From positions 34,985,024 to 35,049,023 of the forward strand of contig NC_079510.1 in NCBI RefSeq assembly GCF_030052815.1: a stretch of DNA of 64,000 bases, in the 5' to 3' direction. Under the pieces are notes generated by a model. The model made no database searches. It had not been told where the DNA came from and saw only the letters and a program-made list of their open reading frames with translations. Both the position numbers and the translations under genes were made by a program. Each line of letters starts with the position of its first letter. Position 1 is the first letter of the stretch. This stretch comes from Hevea brasiliensis (Eukaryota; Streptophyta; Magnoliopsida; Malpighiales; Euphorbiaceae). Below are positions 10,188-21,238 of the stretch, in pieces.

Positions 10188-11364
10188 CTAGAGCCATTCA
10201 TTACAATATCTTAGACCCATCTTCTCAAGATGTCGGTCTAGCTGAGTCTGTGACATAGGCTTAGTGAATGGATCAGCTGGATTTTTAGCTGATGCTATTT
10301 TCTGCATGGCTGCATCACCTCGTCCAACTATTTCTCTGATAATGTGATAGCGCCTTTCTATGTGTTTGGATTTATGGTGAGACCTTGGTTCCTTAGCCTG
10401 TATGACTGCTCCATTGTTGTCACAGTATAGTGGAACTGCTGACTCAATGGAAGAAACTACTGTAAGTTCTGTTACAAACTTCTTTATCCAAACAGCTTTC
10501 TTTGCAGCATCTGATGCAGCAATATACTCAGCCTTGGTAGTGGAATCTGCAGTCGTGCTCTGTTTGGAACTCTTCCAACTGACTGCACCTCCATTACAAA
10601 TGAACACATATCCAGAGGTAGACTTTCTATCATCGATATCTGATTGAAAATCAGAATCAGTATAACCATTGAATTGTAAGTCTCTACCTCCATAGATCAA
10701 GAATAAATTCTTAGTTCTTCTCAAGTACTTAAGGATATTCTTGACAGCTATCCAGTGTTCCAAACCTGGATTGGATTGATACCTACTAGTCAAACTAACA
10801 GCATATGCGATATTCAGCCTAGTACACAACATTGCATACATTAAACTTCCAATAGTCGAAGCATATGGAATCCTGGCCATTTTATCTCTTTCTTTAGGTG
10901 TTTTTGGAGACATCTCTTTAGAAAGATGGATACCATGTCTCACTGGTAACAATCCTCTCTTGGAATCAAGCATGTTAAACCTCTTTAACACATTTTCCAA
11001 GTATAGACTTTGGGATAAACCAATTATTCTTTTCGCTCTATCTCTATAGATGCGAATCCCAAGAATATAGGTTGCCTCCCCTAAGTCTTTCATGGAGAAT
11101 GTATTTGACAAACATACCTTTACAGTTGTCAACATACCTGTGTCATTACCCATCAACAGTATGTCATCCACATATAAGACAAGGAAACTGATAGCACTGT
11201 CACTAACCTTCTTATATACACATAGCTCATCCTTATTTTTTATAAAACCAAATGATTTAATAGCTTCATCAAAACAGATATTCCAACTCCTCGAAGTTTG
11301 CTTCAACCCATAAATGTATCACTTTAGCTTGCATACCTTAGAATCATCTTGGGATTCAAAACCA
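10188..11364 (-). pseudogene. Copia RT (C-terminal half) and RNase H
   Basis: Open for 372 residues from 11306 down to 10188. It holds LYVDDILL (catalytic YVDD), then the RNase H with YTDSDFQSDIDDRKSTSGY, STTKAEYIAAS, LYCDNNGA and the terminal KHIERRYHIIRE/DPFTKP blocks. All are standard Copia motifs and the length is normal. Between 11307 and 11364 a one-base insertion and a TGA break the link to the N-terminal RT half. It would convert element RNA to cDNA in cytoplasmic particles if intact. Confidence 0.92.
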
Positions 11365-11828
11365 CTAGGATGTTCCATGAAAAATGTTTTCTTCAATGTA
11401 TACATTGAGAAAAGCTGTTTTGACATCCATCTGCCAAATCTCATAATCATAGTATGCATCTATTGCTAATAGAATCCTAATTGATTTAAGCATGGCAATA
11501 GGCGAGAAAGTCTCCTCATAGTCGATTCCTTGCCTTTGGCGAAGCCCTTTCGCTACTAGCCTTGCCTTATAGGTCTCTACCTTTCCATCAGAACCAATTT
11601 TCTTCTTGAAAACCCATTTTTTCCCTATAGGTACAATACCTTCAGGTGGGCCAACAAGATCCCAAACTTGATTTTTATACATGGAATCAATTTCGAATTT
11701 CATAGCATCAATCCATTTTGAAGAGTCTATATCTGATATAGCTTCTTCATAGGTGAGTGGATCATCTCCATGATTTACTTCTTCATGAGTAGACAACTCT
11801 TGTCCTTCTTCATGAAGGAAACCATATA
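11365..11828 (-). pseudogene. Copia RT, N-terminal half
   Basis: It contains the EAISDIDSSKWIDAM start of the Copia RT domain, then WVFKKKIGSDG, KARLVAKGLRQ and QMDVKTAFLN with the first catalytic Asp. The frame continues upstream to 11828, where the solo LTR begins. It breaks near 11370 by a single extra base just after the ENIF motif. Confidence 0.9.
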
Positions 11829-14800
11829 TGTGACACCCCTTACCCGTCTATAGTATAGCCGAGAAAGATATGTCACACAGTGTACCGGAACACCCTATTT
11901 TATTTCAATCATTTTTATCCTTCCTAATTTATTTTTTTTTTCAAAGTTATGAAGTACAATTTGTGAAATATAATTCATTTAAGTCATTTATTGAAATTAT
12001 AATTTATTTGAGGTTCCGCAAATTTTATAGAAAATTCGGCAGAGTGCCGGCTAAAAATGGAGAAAACAGTTCTTCGGAACCTGTGAAAAACACTTCCAAA
12101 CTCCAATAACCATCAACATGGTCTCAATATTTTTCAACAATATTTCCATTTCTCATTCATTCATTTCACATAATATTCATATACAAGTCATAAATAAATA
12201 CTCAATGTTCCATTCATAAACACAATTTTCACTATTTACATTAATATCAAAATATATTACAAAAGTATCAATTACACATGAGAAAATAAAAGTTAGTTAC
12301 AAAATACCAAAATGAAACCTAGTGTCCTACTAATGCACTGAAGATGGTGAGGTGACACGGACACTATGCAGAGCTGTAGGAGGTTTCACCCAGTCTGTGG
12401 TCTACTGGGCTCTCGGTTAGTATCTCCAGAACCTACGCGTGGCAAAAGCAACGCGCTAAGCAATAATACTTAGTGGTGCCAATAATAAAATAAAAAGAAA
12501 TAACAGAAAATAAATATGCATTGAATATATTGATGTCTCATTGCAAATAAATTTTCGATGAGTATTTGTAGTCTTACATATTTTGTACTTGTTATATTCA
12601 TTATTTCATTAAATTTATCCATTTTCATTTTTGGTTGCCCAAGTAACCTATACTGGATGACTGGACTGGATAAACGGGTAAACTGGCACTGGGTATCAAG
12701 TATGTTGGGCCGTCACACCATCGGTCACATATGTGTCTCCTGCAGGCAAATGTAACGCCTAATAAGTCAGAATAACATTAGGCACAAGGCCAAGTATCAA
12801 CATAATGTCAGAATGGCTAAAAGCCATGAAATCACAGAATGACATAATTCCAAGTGCAGTACTGCTAATTGAACCCTATTGGCATGCCAAGCTATCCAAA
12901 CCAATCTTGTTAGGTATACTAGAGCATTTCACACTTTTAAGTTTCACAAATTTTGGAATTTAAGTTTTAGTGTCACTATTCTATTCATTGGTCAACAAAA
13001 ATGTTGACTTTTGCATAGGCAATAGGTACATTGGTTTTAATATCATCAATATACCACATTTTGCATTCAAAATTTGTTGGTATTGGTTGCCAATACCATT
13101 TCTAAGCTTAATGTTAGTTAGGCAGAATTTTCACTTTTTATGCCTTGTTTTTACTGTTCCATTGGTTAATTTTGCAGTGAGAATTTGGCAAACTGATCAA
13201 CATGAAAGTTGTTCTTTATTTTGTCTAGTTGCATTTCCTTTTTTGAATCACTCCATTTGGAGTTTTGTAGCTCAAGTTATGGTCCAAAAACCACAACTAG
13301 CCGGATTGAAATTTTTCTGGACTGACCATATCTACAATGCAATGAATAGTGACTGAAACTCACTTGTTGGATAGGTTCTGGTCATAATTTGGGTTAGGTT
13401 TCTTCATGAAAGTTGTTGGTCTATATCTCAGCTTGTTGCTGGTAAAATTTCAGGTCAATTGGACCATTCTACACTGAGTTATGGCCAAATGACCAAATAC
13501 TATTCATTTGGTCATTCTGCAGAAACAGACTGTAGGTCACCCAGATTAGGGCAAGCTTTTGGTCTACTTGGTTTGGTTTTATGGGCATGGTTTCTTCACC
13601 AAAGTTGTGCCATTATGTGTCTAGTTTTATGTCCAATTGGCTTTGCACCAATTGAACCTGTAAAATTCAAGTTATGGCTGCCCAAACCTGCTGGACTCAT
13701 GTCCAATTCTGTAGGTCACCATGGGCAGCCACACCAACTGCAATTCCCACTAATCAAACCACCTCATTTCTTGTTTACACATAACCAAATGGTCACTAAT
13801 TGACCATTAAAACTCACTTTCATCATTACATGACCAAAGTCCCCATTTCATGCTCAAACCCTAACTCCAATTTCTAATTTATGGCATACACACACCAAAC
13901 TCATACCAAATCACTTTATCCATCATCTATACTCATCAATAACATAATTAAGCCACTTAATTTCATCAAAAACCAACAATTCTTAAACTTTCTCATGGCT
14001 AAAAAATTTAGAGATTTCATTCACTCAAGTTTTTCTTTTAATTTCACACAATTTCTACTTGATTTAGCATGCTTACAAGATTAAAGAAAGAAAAGAAATT
14101 GTTTAGTGCACTAACCTTTTTGAGCTTCACTTAACCTTGATTAAACCTCCTTAATCTCTTCTTCTTTGGCTGCCAACAGCTTTTTCTAGGTGAAAGATCA
14201 AATTTTTGTGAAGGGACTTGGCAATTTTGGTGAACAAATGGAGAGGAAATTCAAGCTTTTAAGCTTGAAAATGGTGGAATCTCTTCTCTCTCTCTCTCTC
14301 AACGTTTTTGGGTGCCCAAAGGTTGAAGATGTAGATTGGTTTTTCAATTTTTTGGTCTCTTTTATCTCTTTTAATGAGTTTAACAAATTGTGATTGGTGG
14401 AGGAAATTTAAATGACATCATATGATGTCATAATTAGTATTTTCTTTCATTTTCTTTTCTTCTCTTCTCTACTCATTTCCAATTTAATTTTTAGTAATAT
14501 TTATTCATATTTTAGATCATAATAATTATTTGCTTAACTGGATAAGTCGGCCAAAAATCATCTCTGAAGACGAAATGACCAAAATGCCCTCCGTTTGGCT
14601 TAACGGGCCAAAATTATTTGTACCAATTGAAAATATTTTCTAAGCATTTTCGTGGCATTCCAATGCCATAAGAACCTCAATGTCCCTTCTCTGGAGTCCC
14701 AAAAATTATTTTATAATTTTTCCCCTGGGTCTAGGGCTCCTAGTTGCGAAAACCGCAATTTCTCACTAGGTTACCCATCGTTATGGCACCGGCTCATTTA

Positions 14801-14973
14801 ACTTGGTTGTATTTTATTTCTAAAATTTTTCCTAAATTTTTCTTATTAATATTTGAGTTAATTATGGTTCCTCACTTTAGTTTAAATATTTTTCCGGACG
14901 TTTTAGCTGTCCAGACTAATACTGATCACCGGAACAGTAGAATGTACGGAGTTGCTACAGGGAGGGTGTTACA
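11829..14973 (+). mobile_element. Solo LTR of a Tekay/Del-like Gypsy family, inserted in the Copia pol
   Basis: This 3145-bp unit begins TGTGACACCCC and ends GGGTGTTACA, flanked by ATATA/ATATC (a 5-bp duplication with one change). Deleting it with one duplication restores the Copia frame between the integrase tail and RT, which fixes both ends. It has no coding domain and resembles the LTRs at 27843, 36320 and 61828 in order of motifs (GTGACACGGAC, GCTAAGCAATAATACTTAG, ATTTGGAGTTTTGTAGCTC). ORFs inside it are shadows. A CATCATATGATG palindrome lies near 14415. Confidence 0.88.
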
Positions 14974-16464
14974 ATATCTCACTGTTGGGTGAGATACCCT
15001 GGTTGTTCTACGAGGAATAGCTGTAGATGTTTCATCAATGGGTATAGGTTGACAAGATGGATTTATATCCATCTGATCTGTTATTTGATCAGAATTCTCC
15101 AATTCTAACTCTATTTGCCTTCCTTTGCCTCCTTTTTGAACAAATTGTTGTTCAAAAAATGTGGCATCTCTACTTATCACAACCTTTTGTGAAGTAGGCA
15201 AATAAAAATAATATCCAAAACTATCTTTTGGATATCCAACAAATCGACCTTTTTCTGATCTGGTTTCCAATTTATCAGTATTCAGCTTTTTGATATAAGC
15301 TGGACAACCCCAAATCTTAACATGCTTAAGACTTGGTTTTCTTCCATGCCATATCTCATAAGGTGTGGAAGAAACTGATTTTGATAGAATCCTATTCAGA
15401 ATATGCAAAGCTGATTCTAATGCAAATCCCCAAAAGGAGATTGGCATATCAGTATAGCTCATCATACTACGTACCATATCCAATCGGGTACGATTTCTCC
15501 TTTTAGATACACCATTCAGCTGTGGCGTTCCTGGAGGAGTCAGCTGGGAAACAATGCCATGCTCTTTCAAGTGTTCATCAAATTCAGTACTCAAATATTC
15601 ACCTCCACGATCTGATCGAAGAGCTTTAATACTCTTTCTTGTTTGATTTTCTACTTCAAATTTAAATTCTTTGAACTTTTCAAAGGATTCATGTTTGTAT
15701 TTCATCAAATACAAATACCCATACATTGATTTATCATCAGTAAAGGTAATAAAGTAATGAAAGCCACCTCTAGCCATTTCTTTAAATGGACCACATACAT
15801 CACTATGTATTAGCTCCAAAATATTTTTAGCTTTTAGTCCTTGTCTAACAAAGGGTGATATAGTCATTTTGCCCTGAAGGCAAGATTCACAAGTTGGAGT
15901 AGGCTCAGAGCCCAATGAGGATAGAATCCCCATTTTCTCCAATTTTACAATCCTATCTTCTGCAACATGACATAACCTAAAGTGCCAAATATGTTTTGAA
16001 CTTGAGTTGGTTTTCACCATGGCATTGCATTCATTTAGATCACTTGCATTCATTTTGTGTTTGTCATTATTATCTAAATAATAAAGACCTTCATTCATAT
16101 AACCCGAACCAAAATATTTATTTCCAAAATAAATATTGCAAACATCATCTGTGAACTGAAATTCATAACCATTTCTAGTCAAACTAGATATAGAAATGAT
16201 GTTATTAAAAGCATTAGGTACATATAAAATATTATCCAAACACAAAACATGTCCAAACATGTAAAAAGATTTAGATCCTATGGCTAAAGCTTCAACAGTT
16301 GAACCATTTCCAATCCGGACTCTAACATCTTGAGAACGCAAGCTGCTACTATTTGTTAATTCCTGCATATCATTAGAAATATGAGAACTGGCACCAGTAT
16401 CTAAAACCCAACCTGTAGATGAACTATGAGTATCATCAGAATCTAAATAATAAGATATGGACAT
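14974..16464 (-). pseudogene. Copia protease end and integrase
   Basis: Open from 16464 to the solo-LTR junction. LDTGASSHI is the aspartic protease active site. HFRLCHVAEDRI and CESCLQGK form the GAG-pre-integrase zinc finger. HSDVCGPF and SDRGGEY give the first two catalytic acids. At the third position, 35 residues after the second Asp, the codon at 15502-15504 is AAA (Lys) where Glu is required (NGVSKRRNR). A G-to-A change there would inactivate strand transfer. The frame ends in the basic region joining integrase to RT. Confidence 0.92.
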
Positions 16465-17328
16465 ACCTTCCGAAGGTGTATCCTTCTTGTTCTTCAGAGA
16501 AGCAAGATACTCTGGGCAGTTTCTTTTCCAGTGCCCATCCTACTGGCAGTGAAAACACTTTCCTTTGCCTCCATTAGCTTTAGTCTTCCCTTTCTGTTTA
16601 GCTATTTTCTTAGAAAGACTAGGAATCTGAGGTTTCTTTTCCTTATTGCCCTTGGACTTTCCAGCAGAAGAAGATGCAATCAAAGCTACCTCTTTTCCTT
16701 TATTGGCCGGCATATTCTTTTGGGCAATAACCAGCATGTTGAGTAAACCGGCTAAGGTGCATTCCTGTTTAGTCATATGAAAATTTGTCACAAAATTCCC
16801 AAAAGGCTCAGGAAGGGACTGAAGGATTAAATCCGTCTGTAGTTAGAAATCCATATTGAAATCAAGATGTTCCAGCTGCTCAATCAGTCGAATCATCTTA
16901 TGGACATGATCCCCAATATTCTGTCCCTCAGACATCCTCATGCGGAATAGCTGTCTAGATATCTCATACCTAGCATTCCTGCTGTGCTCACCATACAACT
17001 CTTGTAAGTGAAGGAGGATCTCACTCGCACTCTGCATGTTCTCATGCTGCTTCTGTAACTCATTACTCATGGAAGCAAGCATGTAACACTTAGCTCTCAT
17101 ATCATGCTCCTTCCACTTGTCCAAAGTTTCATGTTCCTCTGGAGTGGCCTCTGGAGGTAAGGGACCAGGAACATTTGAGTCTAGAATATATCCTATATGT
17201 TCAAGGTTCAGGACAAGTTTCAAATTTCTTAGCCAATCAGAGAGATTAGGTCTTGTCAACCTATTGCGATCAAGTATACTTGCAAGGATATTGGATGGTG
17301 GTGGTTGTTCTATGCTCATTATTATCAT
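16465..17328 (-). pseudogene. Copia gag
   Basis: One frame runs from ATG at 17328 into the protease with two stops. A gag (UBN2-like) domain occupies about residues 1-165 and is followed by a TAG near 16842. A Lys/Ser-rich linker then leads to the zinc knuckle CFHCQ-x-DGHWKRNC, where a second TAG (16537-16539) falls inside the knuckle. Start choice: two Met codons lie near the 5' end (17328 and 17319); either could be used. Confidence 0.85.
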
Positions 17329-17520
17329 AAAATTAATTACAAAAAATAACCAGATTAATTAGTAAATGTATCAAGTAATTAACCAAAATAATTATGGTCT
17401 TTTAATCAAATTGGTCCTCCCACTAACTTAGTGAATCCTACACTTCCAAAGTAGAAAACGGAAATCATAGTTGGATGGATTTCTAGTGGGTGATTGAATT
17501 CTTATAATTCTATTGATCAT

Positions 17521-17740
17521 CCTTAGGTACATCCGTTATTGGAATTACAATAAACTATAAGTGAGCAACTCCTTGCCCATCACATCTCATGTGAGGTTCA
17601 ATCCTTTACCTAGCCCCTAATGCTCAAAATCTCAGGTACATCCATTATTGACTTATCTTGCATTAGTTAAGTTGATCCCATTGAGCCAGTAATTATGAAA
17701 ATAATTTTAATGTCCTCAGGTACATCCAATATTGGCCACC
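17521..17740. repeat. Three spaced copies of a TCAGGTACATCCNTTATTGG-like motif
   Basis: Near-identical 20-24 bp motifs start at about 17522, 17632 and 17714, separated by unlike sequence of about 85-110 bp. They lie in the Copia leader. Confidence 0.6.
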
Positions 17741-18504
17741 AAACCATTTATATATTTACAACATCTCATACTTAACAATTATTCTTAAGAAAATCTCTTA
17801 AATTAATTGCATCTTATGCAACTATTTAAATTTTCTTAAAATAATTGCCCCAATGGAGGGCGCATGTTATAATTACTTTAATTATAGCATTTCCAACTTA
17901 ATCATTTGTTTAGAAGATTTTATGGTCATCCTAATTACTAAAGGTCTCACTTTACACATTATCCATTTAGCATGCATATATCATATAATTGCATACATTC
18001 CCATACATCTTTTGCATTCATGGATAAGCAGTAAATATGATATGATCATAAACTTTCTAAGGGATTCAATTCTGAGCCACTAAGAATTGAATCAGGGCAT
18101 TCCTAAGTGCATTTCATTCATTCATTTTACAAGAGTTACTGAAAGAGTACATAATCAACACTTGATCTTGAATTCGTCCCACTAGTCCCACCAATGCTCT
18201 TGACCTCCTTAAACTTCTTGCAATCCAATATTACATAGTAATCCTTGGCATACCAATGCGAATTTACAAGAACTTAAATAATGAAATTACAACCCAAAAA
18301 TTATTACAAACTTAATAATACATGTCCAAAATAAATTAAAATAAATTAATTAATTTACAATTCCAAAGAATCATAAAAGAAATAAATCCAATCACATTGG
18401 TCTTTTATAGTCCATGATCATCCATCATGCATATCACTATTTAACAATTAAATAAAACATACATACTTAAATTAAATTGAATATCTCATATTCAACTTAA
18501 AAAT

Positions 18505-18845
18505 TCAGATTTGAATATGATTCAAATAAATTTAAAAATTTAGATTTGAATCTCATTCAAACAAATTTAAAAATTCAGATTTGAATCACATTCAAACAAC
18601 CTTAAAAATTCAGATTTGAATCACATTTAAACAATTTTTAAAAAATCAGATTTGAATCACATTCAAACAATTTTTAAAAATTCAAATCTAAATATTATTC
18701 AAACAACTTTAAAAAATCAGATTTAAATATGATTCAAACAACTTTAAAAATTCAGATTTGAATCACAATCAAACAACTTTTAAAATTCAGATTTGAATCA
18801 CATTCAAACAATTTTTAAAATTCAGATTTGAATCAAAATTTAATT
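18505..18845. repeat. Tandem array of about 36-bp units in the Copia leader
   Basis: About ten imperfect copies of TTCAGATTTGAATCACATTC plus an A/T-rich filler (AAACAATTTTTAAAAA) follow one another. Copies vary by point changes and one- to three-base indels. Confidence 0.85.
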
Positions 18846-19087
18846 GTGTGATTGAAATTCTAATTAAACAATTTAATTAGACATAGGATGAGCTTTTAGA
18901 TCATATAACAATTGCAAATTAAAAAGCCAAACCTTGAGCCACCCATGACGCCACAAACCTTGTGCACCATGAAGGTGTTCTCTTGCATGCTGCCACACAT
19001 CCATTGCAACCAGCAATGGATAAATCATCTCATGATCAAAACACATAATTAAATCATATAATCAACAATCTAAATGGCAAATATAGT

Positions 19088-19100
19088 GGCTCTAATACCG
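19088..19100 (-). promoter_or_regulatory. Copia primer binding site
   Basis: On minus, CGGTATTAGAGCC follows the 5' LTR with a short gap. It differs by two transitions from the TGGTATCAGAGCC complement of the plant initiator tRNA-Met 3' end. Confidence 0.65.
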
Positions 19101-19102
19101 AT

Positions 19103-21233
19103 TGAAGGAACGGAAGAGTGAAAAACACAAGTTTATACCATTGAATTCAAAAATTTTCACCTAAGGTCACATGCATCATGCAAGATTTATTTTTATCTAT
19201 TCGATTTCAATGATAAACAATATATTAAAACACTTTTAATATGTTTTTGGATCTGTATTTTCCATTTAAGATTTTAAAATTAATCAAATTAATTTTAGTA
19301 CCCTAGATTAAATCAAGAACAAATACACTAACCTCTTGATGCACTACAGTGTATTTGTGCCTTTCAGATGCTACTTCAGGACACCAGATGTTGTCCCTCT
19401 AGCTTGTCCATACCAAGAATACCTATGGCAACCCTTGAATAGCTTCTAAAGCTTTTTTAATTATTTAGAAAATTAAGTTCTATCTTTTAAGAGATTAAAG
19501 ATGTAAACAGGACACTAGAAACAATTTCTAGTATTCTTAATTCAAAAGATTGTTTGCTAATCTCTTGGAATAGATGAGAGAAGAAGATGAAGAGAAGGGA
19601 AGCCTCTTGAGTGGCGGCACCAAGGTTATTTGCTGCTGGTTGTGTTATTTTTTTTTCATAACAACACTTATATAGCTAGGTCAACACATTAAACCCTTGC
19701 CACATGTCACCCTCTGATTAGTTCTAGGTTTAATTGACCCAATCACATTGCGCCAAGTGTCAAACCTATATTTAATCTTAATTTTAATCATCTTACATGA
19801 TTAAAAGACATTTGGCAAGCTTATGTATAGTGCCATGTGTCAGCATCTCATTGTGCCATGTGTCACCATCTCATTGTGCCACATGTCACCCTGTGAAATG
19901 ACCAAAAAGCCCCTGTGTCTTAATTTTGAGTTCTCAACCCAAAATAATTATTTCTCTTCTTCTAATCAATTTATATCAAATATAAATTAATTAATTAATC
20001 TCTATTAATTAATTTCTCATTAATTAAATTCATATTTAAACACTTTAAATATAAATTTAACTTATACTATACATCCAATAATCTAAATTTGGTTTCAAGT
20101 CATGCTAAGGACTTTGCAATTTAATTGCAAACCAAACCTATTTAATTAATCAATTAAACTCTTTAATTAATTAATTAAATCATATTTAATTAGGTGATAA
20201 CTTGTGTATGTGTGTGACTTACTAGGCTCATCACTAATTGGTAATGAGATATGATATCAACTCTTAATATCATCAGAACTCTTTTTTACCATAAATGATT
20301 TCTCTAAATCATTTTATGCATCTCATAGACCATGGTTAACACCTAGCATAACATGCCATGGCCACCCAATTAGGAATAAGGTTTACCTTAAATGAACCTA
20401 TAATCATATGTTACTATGTACTAGAATCTCTCTGTTACAAAAATCCCAACTCAAGTTGGAGTCATGGTTTATGTCAAACTCTATTTGCTATAAATATTAT
20501 GTTCTCTTTTAATTCCAGTTCTTGATTAAAAAGATTCTCATCAGAAACTCTTTTCTGATTAAATCTATCTATCCTAGCCAGGAACTTGAAACATCAAGAA
20601 TAATTAAATGAACATAGGATTTTATCTCTATTTACTTAGAGGAACAGATTCCATCTTGATCAACACCTACCTCCATATATAACTAGTAGGAGCCAACACA
20701 TGCCCATATACCCATGCACAGTACAAGTATGAAAGCAGTATCAAACTCAAACTACCTATATACAAGATAACTGTGTTATCTCAGGTCTAAAGATTATATG
20801 CACTGATATGATTTATGACAAAACATTGACAAGAGTAAACTCCATGTGCTTGTCATAAGTGTCACTGGTTCGGCCTACTTATCATGTATAAGTGCCTATC
20901 ATGTTTGTTATATGGCATGAGACTCACCATTCCATCTTATTTATATCTCATATAAATAACTTGGGAACAAACATGAATACAATCTTTCTGGATAAGTCAT
21001 GTCCTTATTATGAAGTATCCTCGATTGTGAACCTATTTATGATACTTTGTACTAGAAATACTGTCACTCATATTCTTAACAACTTAAGAATAGAATTTCT
21101 AATTAAATATCAATGGACCTTTTCTATTACACATAAATATCTTATGTAAATGGAAAAGTGGAAATGCCTTTTATTAATAAAAACATGTACAAGATACTTA
21201 CTAAATGATATGCTCTAGGGCATACTACTAACA
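19103..21233 (-). repeat. Copia 5' LTR (right copy)
   Basis: Same termini and sequence as the left LTR, with about 7 differences in the first 130 bp by eye and a 23-bp local duplication near 19835-19880. It is next to the primer site and so is the 5' LTR. Confidence 0.92.
19667..19675 (-). promoter_or_regulatory. TATA box in Copia 5' LTR
   Basis: CTATATAAG on minus, also present in the 3' LTR at 8629-8637. It is the best core-promoter candidate for the element transcript. Confidence 0.5.
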
Positions 21234-21238
21234 GCGAG

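Larger units (their letters stand above)
17329..19102 (-). other. Long 5' leader of the Copia element
   Basis: About 1.77 kb lie between the 5' LTR and gag, with no long frame. It holds three spaced AGGTACATCC motifs (17522, 17632, 17714) and a short-unit tandem array (18505-18845). Confidence 0.7.
8065..21233 (-). mobile_element. Ty1/Copia retrotransposon, full length, nested in the Tat element
   Basis: The element is 13,169 bp, minus strand, with LTRs of 2109 bp (8065-10173) and 2131 bp (19103-21233), a primer site, polypurine tract and 5-bp target duplication. Gene order on minus is gag, protease, integrase, RT, RNase H, as in Copia. The coding region has only a few stops and one clear frameshift, but is split by a 3145-bp solo LTR. 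Without it the internal region is about 5.8 kb, including an unusually long 5' leader (about 1.8 kb). Confidence 0.93.

Noticed and set aside
12558..14393. Several + frames of 65-128 residues, Phe/Leu/Ile-rich
   Set aside because: They lie in the solo LTR, are broken in the other LTR copies, and lack any domain.
18505..18845. Regular repeat considered as a CRISPR array
   Set aside because: Units are contiguous and imperfect with no unique spacers, and the window is plant nuclear DNA.
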